The notes under the pieces were generated by a model. The model did not search any database. It was not told the origin of the DNA and saw only the letters and a program-made list of their open reading frames with translations. A program made the position numbers and the translations under genes. 64,000 bases of DNA from Geodermatophilus obscurus DSM 43160 (lineage in GTDB: Bacteria; Actinomycetota; Actinomycetes; Mycobacteriales; Geodermatophilaceae): positions 4,774,001 to 4,838,000 of the forward strand of contig NC_013757.1 of NCBI RefSeq assembly GCF_000025345.1. Direction: 5' to 3'. Shown piece by piece: positions 19,596 through 29,778 of the stretch (positions within the stretch are counted from its first letter, which is position 1; each line of letters opens with the position of its first letter).

Positions 19596-19685
19596 GGAAG
19601 CACGGCTCCGCCCGGCGCGTCACCGACACGCCGCTCGACCGGTGATCGGTGTCACCTGGAGGGACGAGCGGGACGGGGTCCTTCG

Positions 19686-20615
19686 TCAGTCGAGCCCGCC
19701 GTAGCTGTGCAGGCCGGTCGAGACCATGTTGACGTAGAGCAGGTTGAACAGGACCACGGCGAAACCGACGACGTTGACCCACGCCGCCGGGCGTCCCCGC
19801 CAGCCGACGGTCGTCCGCGCGTGCAGGTAACCGGCGTAGACCACCCAGGAGATGAACATCCAGGTCTCCTTGGGGTCCCAGCCCCAGAAGCGGCCCCATG
19901 CGCTCTCCGCCCAGATGGCGCCGGCGATCATCGCGAACGTGTAGATGGGGAAGGCGAAGACGGCAGTGCGGTGGGCGACCCGGTCGAGCGTTCCGGCGCC
20001 CGGGAGCCGGGACAGGAACGAGCCGTCCGCACCGGCCTCCTGCCGGGACCGCAGCAGATAGAGCACGCTGGCGATCCCGCTGACGAAGAAGAGGCCCGAG
20101 CCGAGGATCGCGCTGGACACGTGCACGGCCAGCCAGCTGGAGCGCAGCGCGGCGACCAGCGGCCCGGTCTCGGTGTAGAGGAACAGCCCGATCGCGACGA
20201 GCGAGATCACCACCGGCGCCAGCACGAAGGCGCCGATGTCGCGGACGGCCGGGATCCGTGTCGCGAGCACCAGGTAGGCAACCACGCCGACGAGGACCAC
20301 GGCGGTGGCGAATTCGTACATGTTGCCCCAGGGCAGCCGGTCGGCGGCCATCCCGCGGGTGATCAGCACGCCGGCGTGCGCGGCGGCGCCGAGGACGGTG
20401 ACCGCCAGCCCGGCGAGCCCCCAGCGGTCGCTTCGGAGCGGGGCGGCAGGCGCACTCGAGTCCGCCCCCCCGGAACCGGTGGGGACCAGCTCCCTGGCCG
20501 GCCGCCGGCCGAACGCCAGCTGCGCCGAGAACGCCACGACGGCGACCGAGTAGAGCGCGACGGCGATCGAGAACAGCCTGTCCGACAGCTCGGCCAGCGA
20601 CGGGTCAACGGTCAC
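19686..20615 (-). CDS. ccsB: Cytochrome c biogenesis protein CcsB (ResC-type)
   Basis: 309-residue heme-handling membrane protein of System II cytochrome c maturation. Helices span most of the sequence, and the hallmark tryptophan-rich WWD-type loop is AIWAESAWGRFWGWDPKETW near residue 245. Conserved histidines suited to heme ligation lie in the flanking segments (for example AVHVSSAILG). It works with ResB to carry heme to apocytochromes on the outer face. GTG start at 20613-20615 overlaps the resB end by 11 bp. Confidence 0.94.
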   Translation of the reverse strand: MTVDPSLAELSDRLFSIAVALYSVAVVAFSAQLAFGRRPARELVPTGSGGADSSAPAAPLRSDRWGLAGLAVTVLGAAAHAGVLITRGMAADRLPWGNMYEFATAVVLVGVVAYLVLATRIPAVRDIGAFVLAPVVISLVAIGLFLYTETGPLVAALRSSWLAVHVSSAILGSGLFFVSGIASVLYLLRSRQEAGADGSFLSRLPGAGTLDRVAHRTAVFAFPIYTFAMIAGAIWAESAWGRFWGWDPKETWMFISWVVYAGYLHARTTVGWRGRPAAWVNVVGFAVVLFNLLYVNMVSTGLHSYGGLD

Positions 20616-22281
20616 GCGGGGAGACCTCCGGTTCCGGTGCGGCCCCGCCGGACGGCGGGGCGGAGGGGGTCGGGGAACGCGCGTCGAGCGCGGCCCGCAG
20701 CTGCCCGGTGAGCTCGGCGAAGCGGGTGGCGCTCTCGCCGCCCCCCCGCGTCAGCGAGCCGACCGTCAGCACGGTACCGCCGCCGTCGGCAGCCGGACCG
20801 GCGCGGGCGAAGAAGCGCTCACGGCGCAGGAACAGCAGGGCGAGCAGCCCGACGAGCACGGAGATCGCGGCGGCGAGCACCCACACCTGCCCGGGGTCGT
20901 GGGAGAACTGCAACGCGGCGAACTGCGAGACGCCGGTGAAGGTGATCGCCGTCCCGTCAGGGAGGGTGAGCGTCTCGCCGACCGCCAGGTTGGCCCGGCC
21001 GACCTCGGCGAGCCGGCCGCGCTCGATCTGGCTGGCGTCGAGGGAGTAGACCGACTGCGGCAGGCCGGAGTCCAGGCCGAGGTAGCCCTGGTAGGCCAGC
21101 ACCGCCACCTGCGGGTTCAGCGGCCGCGGGTCGATCGAGGTCAGGACGCCGCCCTGCATCAGCCCGGTCGGGGCGAAGAAGCCCTCGAGGGCCAGTTGGT
21201 CCTCCACGCCGGCGCCGAGGTCGGGCAGCTTGAGCGCGCCCTCGCTGGACATCGTGGTCTGGTCCGAGGGCAGGAACGGCGCCGAGACGTCGGTGAACGC
21301 CGTCCCGTCGGGCAGGGTGACGGTGAACCGCGGCGCGTAGCCGTGGCCGGTGACGTACACCCGGTCGCCGTCGAGCCGGAGCGGGTCGTTGACGCCGATG
21401 GTGGCGGGCTCCCCCTCCTCACCGGGGCCGCCGTAGCGGATGTCGGCGGTGTAGGAGGCCGCGGTCAGGTCCTCCTCGTACTCCGCGCGGAAGTCCTCGA
21501 GGTCGATGCAGAGCGGGCTGAGGTCACCACTGTCGACCAGCGCACCCGAGGAGTGGGTGTCGTACTGCTGGAAGGAGTTGCAGAAGCCCTGACCCTCGGT
21601 GACCAGGATGCTGCCCTCGTAGCCCCACAGCCTGCCGCCGGCCAGGCCGAGCAGCAGCGCCACCAGGGACAGGTGGAACAGGAGGTTGCCGGTCTCCTTC
21701 CAGAAGCCCTTCTCCGCGGAGAGCTCCGGGCCGGATGCCGCAGGACCCGGCGGGGTCGACGCGGCACCGTCCCGGCGGACGACGCGGAAGCGCCGCACCC
21801 GCAGCTCCTCCTCGACCACGTCGAGGGCGGCCGGGCCGGGCAGCGGGGTGGCGAGTTCACCGGAGTCGGGCAGCCGCTGCAGCCGGCGCGGCGCCGGCGG
21901 CGGAGCGGCCCGCAGCGCGCGGACGTGCTCGGCCAGCCGGGGGACGACGCAACCGATGAGCGAGACGAACAGCAGCAGGTAGACCGCGGCGAACCACGGC
22001 GAACCGAAGACGTCGAAGGCGTAGAACCGGTCGAGCACCGGCGCCAGCGTCGGGTGGTCGGCGAAGTACTGCCGGACGGCGTTCTGGTTCAGCGAGCGCT
22101 GCGGCAGCAGCGACCCCGGGATCGCCGCCAGCGCCAGCAGGAACAGCAGCACGATCGCCGTCCGCATCGCGGTGAGCCGGCGCCACCAGCGCAGCCACAG
22201 GCCCAGGGCGCGGGCACCCAGGGAGGGCCGGGCAGGGGGCGGCGGTGCCGCGGCCGGCCGCGGCGGGGCGACGGTGCTCAC
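20605..22281 (-). CDS. resB: Cytochrome c biogenesis protein ResB
   Basis: 558-residue ResB/Ccs1 partner of CcsB. Three N-terminal helices (AIVLLFLLALAAIPGSLLPQ and two more by residue ~200) precede a large extracytoplasmic domain of about 300 residues and a last helix near residue 470 (VWVLAAAISVLVGLLALLFL). The N-terminus is proline/alanine-rich. The GTG start at 22279-22281 overlaps the ccdA stop as GTGA. Confidence 0.93.
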   Translation of the reverse strand: MSTVAPPRPAAAPPPPARPSLGARALGLWLRWWRRLTAMRTAIVLLFLLALAAIPGSLLPQRSLNQNAVRQYFADHPTLAPVLDRFYAFDVFGSPWFAAVYLLLFVSLIGCVVPRLAEHVRALRAAPPPAPRRLQRLPDSGELATPLPGPAALDVVEEELRVRRFRVVRRDGAASTPPGPAASGPELSAEKGFWKETGNLLFHLSLVALLLGLAGGRLWGYEGSILVTEGQGFCNSFQQYDTHSSGALVDSGDLSPLCIDLEDFRAEYEEDLTAASYTADIRYGGPGEEGEPATIGVNDPLRLDGDRVYVTGHGYAPRFTVTLPDGTAFTDVSAPFLPSDQTTMSSEGALKLPDLGAGVEDQLALEGFFAPTGLMQGGVLTSIDPRPLNPQVAVLAYQGYLGLDSGLPQSVYSLDASQIERGRLAEVGRANLAVGETLTLPDGTAITFTGVSQFAALQFSHDPGQVWVLAAAISVLVGLLALLFLRRERFFARAGPAADGGGTVLTVGSLTRGGGESATRFAELTGQLRAALDARSPTPSAPPSGGAAPEPEVSPRDR

Positions 22282-23096
22282 AGGACGCTCTCCGCGAAGC
22301 CGTTGGCAGCCAGCCAGCCCTGCAGCCAGCGCATCATCTCGGTCCAGGCGCCGGTGACCAGCAGCAGGCCGACGACGACGAGGACCGCGCCGCCGAACCG
22401 CGTGACCGCCTGCGCGTGCCGACGGAGGAACGACGTCGCGCCCATCGCCCAGCGGGCGCCGAGGGCGACCAGCACGAACGGCACGCCCAGGCCCAGGCAG
22501 TAGGCCAGCCCGAGCAGCGCCCCGCGTCCGGCGGTGGCCTGCTGGAAGGCGAGGTTCTGCACCGCGGCGAGCGTGGGACCCAGGCACGGCGTCCAGCCCA
22601 GCCCGAAGACGACGCCCAGCAGCGGCGCCCCTGCCAGCCCGGTCGCCGGGCGGAGGGCCACCCGCCTGGTGCGCTGCAGCAGCGGCAGCCAGCCGAGGAA
22701 GCCCAGCCCGACCAGCACGGTGACGACGCCCAGCCCCCGGGTGATCTCGTCGTTGTACTGCAGCAGCAGCCGGCCCAGGCCGCCGACCGCGGTGCTGATG
22801 GTGACGAAGACGGCGGTGAAGCCGAGCACGAACAGGACGGCGCCGAGCACCATCCGCCCGCGGGGCGACCGCTCGTCGGTGCGGACCACGGTCGCCGTGG
22901 AGCCACCGGACGCGACCGGGGCCGGGGCCGTCGTCCGGGCACCGGAGCCGACCAGCCCGGTGACGTAGGACAGGTAGCCGGGCACCAGCGGCAGCACGCA
23001 CGGCGAGGCGAAGCTGACCAGCCCGACCAGCGCCGCGACGGCGGCGGCCACGAGCAGCGGGCCGTCGGTCACCAGGCCGCCGAAGGTCTCCCCCAT
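22278..23096 (-). CDS. ccdA: Thiol-disulfide transporter CcdA
   Basis: 272-residue DsbD-type membrane protein with about six helices that passes reducing power across the membrane to keep apocytochrome cysteines reduced. The two redox cysteines are in SFASPCVLPLVPGYLSYV (residue ~33) and LGWTPCLGPTLAAV (residue ~165). The ATG start shares one base with the resA stop. Confidence 0.94.
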   Translation of the reverse strand: MGETFGGLVTDGPLLVAAAVAALVGLVSFASPCVLPLVPGYLSYVTGLVGSGARTTAPAPVASGGSTATVVRTDERSPRGRMVLGAVLFVLGFTAVFVTISTAVGGLGRLLLQYNDEITRGLGVVTVLVGLGFLGWLPLLQRTRRVALRPATGLAGAPLLGVVFGLGWTPCLGPTLAAVQNLAFQQATAGRGALLGLAYCLGLGVPFVLVALGARWAMGATSFLRRHAQAVTRFGGAVLVVVGLLLVTGAWTEMMRWLQGWLAANGFAESVL

Positions 23097-23671
23097 CAGC
23101 CCTCCTCGGCCAGCAGCAGGTCGAGCACCGCGCGCAGGTCCTCCTGCGCGACCGCGCCGGTGTAGACCGCGGCCACCCGCCCCTGCGCGTCCAGCACGAT
23201 GGTGGACGGGATGGCGTTGGCCGGGTAGTCCCGGAACGCCAGGGCCACCTCGCCCCGCGGGTCGTGCACCGAGGGGAACTCGATGCCGAAGCTGTCCTCG
23301 AACGCGCGGGCCAGCTGGTCGGTGTCCTTCACGTTGACGCCCAGGAACCGCACGCCCCGATCGCGCACCTCGGCGTAGACCTCCTGGAACTCCGGCGACT
23401 CCACCCGGCAGGGCGCGCACCAGGAACCCCAGAAGTTGACGACCGCGATGCCGCCGTCGAGCTCGGTGGAGTCGAAGTCGCCGCCGTCGAGCAGGGTGCC
23501 GGAGAACTCCGGCGCGGCGGCGCGCTCGCCGGACGGGATGACCTCGCCGGCCGGGGTGCCCTGGACGAAGCGGAACTCCCCGCCGTTGTTGACGTCGACG
23601 GCGCCGTCGCCGGTGGCGCAGCCGGTGAGCAGCAGCGCACCCACCAGCGCGCCGAGCAGACCTCGTCTCAT
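23096..23671 (-). CDS. resA: Thioredoxin-like lipoprotein ResA/TlpA
   Basis: 191-residue exported thiol reductase for apocytochrome c. The N-terminus is a lipoprotein signal, RRGLLGALVGALLLTGCATG, with the lipidated cysteine near residue 18. The thioredoxin fold holds the active site NFWGSWCAPCRVESPEF. Its place beside ccdA-resB-ccsB fits electron flow CcdA to ResA to apocytochrome. The ATG start overlaps the preceding stop by four bases. Confidence 0.94.
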   Translation of the reverse strand: MRRGLLGALVGALLLTGCATGDGAVDVNNGGEFRFVQGTPAGEVIPSGERAAAPEFSGTLLDGGDFDSTELDGGIAVVNFWGSWCAPCRVESPEFQEVYAEVRDRGVRFLGVNVKDTDQLARAFEDSFGIEFPSVHDPRGEVALAFRDYPANAIPSTIVLDAQGRVAAVYTGAVAQEDLRAVLDLLLAEEG

Positions 23672-24303
23672 GCGCCGGGTACCGCGTCGGGGTCGGTGGC
23701 GCCGGCGGGCTCGGCGTAGGAGATCCCGGCGACGCGGTCGCCGTCGTAGGTCACCGAGGTGACGCTGGCCAGGCCGCACTCCCGGCGGCGCGGGTCGTGC
23801 GTGTAGCGGCGTCCCTCCAGGTGCAGCCGCAGCGTCCAGATGGGCAGCTGGTGGCTGACGCAGACCGCGGCGGCACCGCGGGCGGCGTCCCGGGCGGACT
23901 CGACCGCGGCCAGCATCCGGGCGGCGATCTCGACGTAGGGCTCGCCCCAGGACGGGCGGAACGGGTTGCGCAGCTTCCACCAGTGCTGGGGGGAGCGCAG
24001 GGCGCCGTCCCCCACGCCGACCCGCAGTCCCTCGAAGGCGTTGCCGGCCTCGATCAGCCGGTCGTCCACCTCGATGGGCAGGTCGAGCTTGCCGGCGATC
24101 GGCGCGGCGGTCTGCTGCGCGCGCTCCAGCGGGCTGCTGACCACGCGGGTGATGCCCTTGTCGGACAGCCACTCCGCGGCGGCCAGCGCCATCGCCTCGC
24201 CGGTCTCCGACAGCAGGTAGCCCGGCAGCCGGCCGTACAGCACCTTCTCGGGGTTGAACACCTCGCCGTGGCGGAGCAGGTGGACGACGGTGGTCTCGGC
24301 CAT
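23668..24303 (-). CDS. Histidine phosphatase family protein
   Basis: 211-residue phosphoglycerate-mutase-like enzyme. The catalytic RHG motif is in VVHLLRHGEVFNPEKVLYGR at residue ~14. The other phosphate-binding residues are SSPLERAQQTA and the second histidine CVSHQLPIW. It corresponds by position to mycobacterial Rv0525, between hemL and the cytochrome maturation genes; the substrate is unknown. The ATG start shares one base with the hemL stop. Confidence 0.9.
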   Translation of the reverse strand: MAETTVVHLLRHGEVFNPEKVLYGRLPGYLLSETGEAMALAAAEWLSDKGITRVVSSPLERAQQTAAPIAGKLDLPIEVDDRLIEAGNAFEGLRVGVGDGALRSPQHWWKLRNPFRPSWGEPYVEIAARMLAAVESARDAARGAAAVCVSHQLPIWTLRLHLEGRRYTHDPRRRECGLASVTSVTYDGDRVAGISYAEPAGATDPDAVPGA

Positions 24304-25688
24304 CAGGTGCTCATCCCGCTGCGGGCGTCGGCCGGCTCCTCGGCCGGCGGGGCGGTGGCCGGCTCGACGGCGGCCGCGGCCCGGGCGGCGGCGGGCAGCG
24401 CGTCGAGCACCCGCTCGACGGCCTGGTCGTCGAGCGCGGCGCTGACGAACCACGACTCGAACGCCGACGGCGGCAGGTAGACGCCGCGCGCCAGCATCGC
24501 GTGGAAGAAGGCGGTGTAGCGGGCGGCGTCCTGCGAGCGGGCGTCGTCGTAGTTGCGCACCTGCCGCTCGTCGGGGACGAAGAACACCGAGAACATCGAG
24601 CCGGCCTGCTGCACGCGGTGCGGGACGCCGGCGGCGAACAGCGCGGCGCTGGCCGCCCCGCGCAGGGTGACGGCGACCTCGTCGCAGCGGGCGTACACCT
24701 CGTCGGTGCAGTGCCGCAGCGTGGCCAGGCCCGCGGCGACCGCGACCGGGTTCCCCGACAGCGTGCCGGCCTGGTAGACGGGCCCGACCGGGGCCAGGTG
24801 CTCCATGAGGTCGGCGCGGCCGCCGAAGGCCGCGGCCGGCAGCCCGCCGCCCATGACCTTGCCGAAGGTCATCAGGTCGGCGTCCACCGGGTCCAGCCCG
24901 TACCAGCCGGAGCGGGACACCCGGAACCCGGTCATGACCTCGTCGACGATCAGCAGCGCGCCGTGCGCGGCGGTGGTGCGGCGCAGCGCCTGGTTGAAGC
25001 CGTCCAGCGGCGGGACGACGCCCATGTTGCCGACCGCCGCCTCGGTGATGACCGCGGCGATCTCGCTGCCCCGCTCGGCGAAGACGGCCTCCACCGCGGC
25101 CGCGTCGTTGTAGGGCAGGACGACGGTGTCGGCGGCGGCGCCGGTGGTGACGCCGGGGGTGTCGGGCAGGCCGAGGGTCGCCACGCCGGAGCCGGCCGAG
25201 GCCAGCAGCGCGTCGACGTGGCCGTGGTAGCAGCCGGCGAACTTGACGACGAGCCGCCGGCCGGTGACGCCGCGGGCCAGCCGCACCGCCGAGAGCACCG
25301 CCTCGGTGCCGGAGTTGACCAGCCGCACCTCCTCCACCGGGGGCATCCGGCGGAGGATCTCCTCGGCCAGCTCGACCTCGCCCTCGGTCGGGGTGCCGAA
25401 GGTCAGGCCGCGGCGGGCGGCGGCGGTGACCGCCTCGACGACCGCCGGGTGGGCGTGGCCGAGGATCAGCGGCCCCCAGGAGGCGACGAGGTCGACGTAG
25501 CGGCGGCCGTCGGCGTCGGTGAGGTACGCGCCCTGACCCTGCGCCATGAAGCGAGGGGTGCCGCCGACGGCGCCGAAGGCACGCACCGGGGAGTTCACCC
25601 CGCCGGGGGTGACCCGCTGCGCGCGGGCGAAGAGGTCGGCCGACGCGGGGGCCTCGTAGGTGTACGGGCGGCTGTCCAGCGAGGTCAC
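24303..25688 (-). CDS. hemL: Glutamate-1-semialdehyde 2,1-aminomutase
   Basis: 461-residue PLP enzyme making 5-aminolevulinate for heme. The PLP lysine lies in [20 protein letters not shown] (residue ~273), with [19 protein letters not shown] just before and the substrate-gating segment [20 protein letters not shown] near the N-terminus. The C-terminus has a ~25-residue alanine/proline-rich extension. GTG start at 25686-25688 overlaps the next gene's stop as GTGA. Confidence 0.96.
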   Translation of the reverse strand: MTSLDSRPYTYEAPASADLFARAQRVTPGGVNSPVRAFGAVGGTPRFMAQGQGAYLTDADGRRYVDLVASWGPLILGHAHPAVVEAVTAAARRGLTFGTPTEGEVELAEEILRRMPPVEEVRLVNSGTEAVLSAVRLARGVTGRRLVVKFAGCYHGHVDALLASAGSGVATLGLPDTPGVTTGAAADTVVLPYNDAAAVEAVFAERGSEIAAVITEAAVGNMGVVPPLDGFNQALRRTTAAHGALLIVDEVMTGFRVSRSGWYGLDPVDADLMTFGKVMGGGLPAAAFGGRADLMEHLAPVGPVYQAGTLSGNPVAVAAGLATLRHCTDEVYARCDEVAVTLRGAASAALFAAGVPHRVQQAGSMFSVFFVPDERQVRNYDDARSQDAARYTAFFHAMLARGVYLPPSAFESWFVSAALDDQAVERVLDALPAAARAAAAVEPATAPPAEEPADARSGMST

Positions 25689-26176
25689 GACCCCAGTGTC
25701 CCCTTCCTCTCCGACGAGCCGCCGGGGACGTCCGACACAGCCCCGAGCAGGGCACGCGACAGCGCCGCGGGGTCGCGGGTGGGCACCAGCACGGTGCGCC
25801 CGTCCGTCGTCCGCAGCGGCAGCCCGGAGCGGCCGCGGGGCAGCGACCAGCCGCCGCCGAGCACCGGGGCGCCCGCGTCCACCCCCGCCGTCCCCTCCGC
25901 CACCGCGCGCAGGTGGGCGGCATCGACGTCGGCGAGCAGCACCCGCTCCCGGCCGACGGTGAGGGCCGGATCGGCGCCCCGGGCGTCCACCCGCACCGTC
26001 CAGGCCCGGCGGGTCATGAGCGTGTTCCCGGCCACGACGCCCAGGACTGCGCCGGCCAACCCCCAGGGCACGTCCGGCCCGGGCAGCACCAGGTCCAGGA
26101 CGAGGACGAGCCCGAGGACCCCGGCGACCAACCAGAACGGCCGCCAGGAGCCCCCGGGCTCGACGTACGGACTCAC
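25685..26176 (-). CDS. Two-helix membrane protein with PH-like domain
   Basis: 163-residue protein. Two hydrophobic helices (residues ~14-30 and ~38-52) are followed by a soluble, beta-rich region ([20 protein letters not shown] and [21 protein letters not shown]) that resembles the small bPH/DUF3093-type membrane proteins. No enzyme motif is seen. It is coupled on both sides to hemB and hemL by GTGA overlaps and corresponds by position to Rv0513. Confidence 0.75.
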   Translation of the reverse strand: MSPYVEPGGSWRPFWLVAGVLGLVLVLDLVLPGPDVPWGLAGAVLGVVAGNTLMTRRAWTVRVDARGADPALTVGRERVLLADVDAAHLRAVAEGTAGVDAGAPVLGGGWSLPRGRSGLPLRTTDGRTVLVPTRDPAALSRALLGAVSDVPGGSSERKGTLGS

Positions 26177-27207
26177 CGGAGCCAGCGGGCCGCTTCCACC
26201 GCCCAGTAGGTCAGCACGGTGCCGGCACCGGCGCGACGGATGGCGGTGAGCGTCTCGAGGACGGCCCGCTGCCGGTCCACCCAGCCGTTGGCGGCGGCTG
26301 CCTCGAGCATCGCGTACTCGCCGCTGACCTGGTACGCGCTGACCGGGACGTCGACGGCGTCGGCGACCCGGGCGACGATGTCCAGGTAGGGCAGCGCCGG
26401 CTTGACCATGACCGCGTCGGCGCCCTCGGCGAGGTCCTGCGCCACCTCGCGCAGCGCCTCGTCGGCGTTGGGCGGGTCCATCTGGTAGGTCGAGCGGTCG
26501 CCGAACTGCGGCGCGCCCTCGGCCGCCTCGCGGAACGGGCCGTAGAAGCCCGAGGCGTACTTGGCGGCGTAGGCCAGGATCGGCGTCTCCTGGAAGGCCG
26601 CGCCGTCCAGCGCCCGCCGGATCGCCGCGACCTGGCCGTCCATCATCCCGCTGGGGGCGATGACGTGCGCACCGGCCTGGGCCTGGGCGATGGCGACGGC
26701 GGCGTATCGGTCCAGCGTCGGGTCGTTGTCGACGACCACTGCCCCGCCCTGCCCCCGGACCCCACCCTTGGCCGGGGTGATCAGCCCGCAGTGCCCGTGG
26801 TCGGTGTACTCGCACAGGCACAGGTCGGCCATGAGCACCAGCTCGTCGCCGAGGTCGGCGCGCAGCTGCTGCAGGGCGACGTTGACGATGCCGTCGGCGG
26901 CGTCGGCCTGGGAGCCAACCGCGTCCTTCTCCGACGGGATGCCGAAGAGGATCAGCCCGCCGATGCCGGCCTCGGCCGCCTCGTGCGCGGCCTTGCGCAG
27001 CGACTCGGTCGTGTGCTGGACGACGCCGGGCATCGAGCTGATCGGCTGCGGCTCGTCGATGCCCTCCTTGACGAACACCGGCAGCACCAGGTCGGCCGGG
27101 GCCAGCCGCGTCTGCGCGGTGAGCCGCCGCAGCGCGGGCGTCGACCGCAGCCGACGCCCGCGCGCGAAGCCACGGCTCGTCCCGCCCGCTCCAGCGCCTC
27201 CGGTCAC
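26173..27207 (-). CDS. hemB: Porphobilinogen synthase
   Basis: 344-residue 5-aminolevulinate dehydratase. The two active-site lysines lie in [16 protein letters not shown] (residue ~217) and [13 protein letters not shown] (residue ~270). The zinc-binding cysteines are present in [17 protein letters not shown], so this is the Zn-dependent class. The N-terminal 20 residues are a basic extension. GTG start at 27205-27207 overlaps the hemD stop. Confidence 0.96.
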   Translation of the reverse strand: MTGGAGAGGTSRGFARGRRLRSTPALRRLTAQTRLAPADLVLPVFVKEGIDEPQPISSMPGVVQHTTESLRKAAHEAAEAGIGGLILFGIPSEKDAVGSQADAADGIVNVALQQLRADLGDELVLMADLCLCEYTDHGHCGLITPAKGGVRGQGGAVVVDNDPTLDRYAAVAIAQAQAGAHVIAPSGMMDGQVAAIRRALDGAAFQETPILAYAAKYASGFYGPFREAAEGAPQFGDRSTYQMDPPNADEALREVAQDLAEGADAVMVKPALPYLDIVARVADAVDVPVSAYQVSGEYAMLEAAAANGWVDRQRAVLETLTAIRRAGAGTVLTYWAVEAARWLR

Positions 27208-28754
27208 TGCTCCTCGCCGCCCTCCGCCTCGCGCAGGGACAACGCGTGCTCGGCCAGCGCGTCCACCAGCGGGCCCACCGCGGCGGTCCCCGGCTGGACG
27301 TCCACCCGCAGGCCGAACTCCTGCGCGGTGGCCGCGGTCTGCGGGCCGATCACCGCCACGACGGTCTTGGCGTGCGGCTTGCCGGCGATGCCGACCAGGT
27401 TGCGCACGGTGCTCGACGAGGTGAAGCACACCGCGTCGAAGCCGCCGCCCTTGATGGCCTCGCGCACCGGGGCGGGCGGCGGGGCGGCCCGGACGGTGCG
27501 GTAGGCGGTGACGTCGTCGATCTCCCAGCCGCGCTCCTTGAGGCCCGCGGCGAGGGTCTCGGTGGCGATGTCGGCGCGGGGCAGCAGCACCCGGTCGATC
27601 GGGTCGAGCACGTCGTCGTACTCGGGGAAGTCGGCCAGCAGGCCCTCGCTGGACTGCTGCCCGGTGGGCACCAGCTCCGGCACGATGCCGAAGGCGCGCA
27701 CGGCGTCGGCGGTGGACTCCCCGACGCAGGCGACCTTCACGCCGGCGAACGCGCGGGCGTCCAGGCCGAGCTCGACGAACTTCTCCCGCACGGCCTTCAC
27801 CGCGTTCACCGAGGTGAAGACGATCCAGCCGTAGCGGCCGGTGACCAGGCCCTTGATGGCGCGGTCCATCTGCGCCGGGCTGCGCGGCGGCTCGACGGCG
27901 ATCGTCGGCACCTCGACCGGGACGGCGCCGTAGGCACGCAGCCGGTCGCTCATCTCGCCGGCCTGGTCCTTGGTGCGCGGCACCAGCACCCGCCAGCCGA
28001 ACAGCGGCCGGCTCTCCCACCAGGACAGCCGGGCGCGCTTGTCGACGGCCGACCCGACGGTGGCCACGACCGGGCCGCTGACGGCGTCCAGGCCGGCGGT
28101 CTTCTCGGCGACGGCGGCGAGCTTGGCCACCACGCTCCGCTGCCCGGTGCCCGAGCCGCCGGTGGTGACGACGACCGCGGTGCTGCCGGACAGGCCGCCC
28201 TCGACCAGCCGCGCGGCGGCGTCGGGGAGGTCCTCGGCGTTGCCCTGGAGCACCAGCGGCGCGTCCAGCCTCTTGGTCGCGGCGGCCAGCGCCGCCAGGT
28301 CGGCCTCGCCACCGCGCAGGTCCGCGGTCAGCGAGGTGCCACCGAGCGCGACGCCGGCGAACGCCGGGACGGCGGTCTGCGAGGCGACGCCGGGGACGAC
28401 GTCGAAGCCGACCGAGGTGCGGCCCACGGCCAGCACCTCCTTGACCACGGCGTCGGAGGTGAACGGGTCGCCGGCGACCAGCCGGACGACGGTGCCGCCG
28501 GCCTTGGCGGCGGCCACGGCGGCCTTGGCGACCTCGGCCGGCTCCCCGGTCGCGGGGGTCAGCTCCAGCTCCGGCCGGTCGGCGCGGACGGCCTCGGCGA
28601 TCGCCGGCGGGACGGCGGTGTCGACGAGGACGGTGTGCGCCTCGGCGAGCGCCGCGGTCGCCCGGGCGGTGAGCATCCCGGGGTCGCCCGGGCCGGCGCC
28701 GACGAAGACGACCGTGCCGGTCGCCCCGCCGTTCTGCTTGCGGAAGCGCGTCAT
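27204..28754 (-). CDS. hemD: Fused SAM-like methyltransferase and uroporphyrinogen-III synthase
   Basis: 516-residue fusion known in actinobacteria as CobA/HemD. Residues ~14-240 resemble the CobA-type tetrapyrrole methylase (VVFVGAGPGDPGMLTARA, then VVRLVAGDPF). Residues ~255-505 are the HemD domain (GWRVLVPRTKDQAGEMSDRL, IVFTSVNAVKAV, KVACVGESTADAV, AVCFTSSSTVRNL). Typical CobA positions after GDP are altered, so methylase activity should not be assumed. ATG at 28752-28754 with AGGAG 7 nt upstream. An 85-bp gap holds no clear site before hemC. Confidence 0.94.
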   Translation of the reverse strand: MTRFRKQNGGATGTVVFVGAGPGDPGMLTARATAALAEAHTVLVDTAVPPAIAEAVRADRPELELTPATGEPAEVAKAAVAAAKAGGTVVRLVAGDPFTSDAVVKEVLAVGRTSVGFDVVPGVASQTAVPAFAGVALGGTSLTADLRGGEADLAALAAATKRLDAPLVLQGNAEDLPDAAARLVEGGLSGSTAVVVTTGGSGTGQRSVVAKLAAVAEKTAGLDAVSGPVVATVGSAVDKRARLSWWESRPLFGWRVLVPRTKDQAGEMSDRLRAYGAVPVEVPTIAVEPPRSPAQMDRAIKGLVTGRYGWIVFTSVNAVKAVREKFVELGLDARAFAGVKVACVGESTADAVRAFGIVPELVPTGQQSSEGLLADFPEYDDVLDPIDRVLLPRADIATETLAAGLKERGWEIDDVTAYRTVRAAPPPAPVREAIKGGGFDAVCFTSSSTVRNLVGIAGKPHAKTVVAVIGPQTAATAQEFGLRVDVQPGTAAVGPLVDALAEHALSLREAEGGEEQ

Positions 28755-28839
28755 CGCGTGCTCCTGGGTAGGGCCCTGACGGGCTGGTGTGCGGGGGTTC
28801 GGGAGGCCGGGGTCTGCTGCCCGGCCCGGGAGGTGCAGC

Positions 28840-29778
28840 TCACCGGGACGCCGCCATGAGCTCGGCGGCCCCCCGGTCGAGGAGTTCTGCGGCGAGCTCG
28901 CGGCCGAGCCGTTCGGCCTCGGGAGGCGGTCCGGTGATCGAGCCGCGGACGCCGTCGCTGCCGTCGAGCGCGGTGACCGAGGCGCGGAGGAACAGCTCGG
29001 GGCCGTCCTCACCCTCGGCGACCTCGGCGTAGGCGGCGACCGGCGCGCTGCAGCCGGCCTCCAGCGCCGCCAGCGTCGTCCGCTCGGCGACGACGCAGGC
29101 GCGGGTGGCGGCGTCGTCGAGGGCGGCGAGCAGCTGCCGGGTCCGCTCGTCGTTCCCGCGGCACTCCACGGCCAGCGCACCCTGCGCCGGCGCGGGGAGG
29201 ACCTGCAGCGGGTCGAGCGTCTCGGTGACCGCCGACAGCCGCCCCAGCCGGGACAGCCCGGCGCGGGCCAGCACGACGGCGTCCAGGTCACCCGGCACGA
29301 CGCGCGCCATGCGGGTGTCGACGTTGCCGCGGATCGGCACCACCTCGAGGCCGAGGCCCAGGGCGCGCAGCTGGGCGACGCGCCGCGGGGCGCCGGTGCC
29401 CACCCTCGCGCCTGCCGGCAGCTCGCCCAGGGTGAGGCCGTCGCGGGCGACCAGCGCGTCGCGCGGGTCCTCCCGGGGCGGGACGGCGGCGATGGTCAGC
29501 CCCGGCTCCGGCAGCGTCGGCAGGTCCTTGTAGCTGTGGACGGCGACGTCGACGGTGCCCTCGAGCAGCGCCTGCCGGATCGCCGTCACGAAGACACCCG
29601 TGCCGCCGAGCTGGGCGATCGCGACCGAGGAGCGGTCGCCCTCGGTGCTGATGTGCACCAGCTCGACCGGCACCCCGCTGGCCGCGGTGATGGCGTCGGC
29701 GACGGCCTGCGACTGGGTGGTCGCCAGCTGGCTGGCGCGGGTGCCCAGGCGGAGCGTGCCGATGGTGGTCGCCGTCAT
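28840..29778 (-). CDS. hemC: Hydroxymethylbilane synthase
   Basis: 312-residue porphobilinogen deaminase. The N-terminus has [19 protein letters not shown]; the active site segment is [19 protein letters not shown], and the dipyrromethane cofactor cysteine is in [15 protein letters not shown] near residue 238. The arginine-rich substrate stretch [11 protein letters not shown] is present. ATG start overlaps the hemA stop as ATGA. Confidence 0.96.
   Translation of the reverse strand: MTATTIGTLRLGTRASQLATTQSQAVADAITAASGVPVELVHISTEGDRSSVAIAQLGGTGVFVTAIRQALLEGTVDVAVHSYKDLPTLPEPGLTIAAVPPREDPRDALVARDGLTLGELPAGARVGTGAPRRVAQLRALGLGLEVVPIRGNVDTRMARVVPGDLDAVVLARAGLSRLGRLSAVTETLDPLQVLPAPAQGALAVECRGNDERTRQLLAALDDAATRACVVAERTTLAALEAGCSAPVAAYAEVAEGEDGPELFLRASVTALDGSDGVRGSITGPPPEAERLGRELAAELLDRGAAELMAASR

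Noticed and set aside
27204-28754. Treating the CobA-like half of HemD as an active uroporphyrinogen-III methylase
   Set aside because: Several family positions after the GDP motif are altered, and in actinobacterial fusions of this type HemD activity is the established role.
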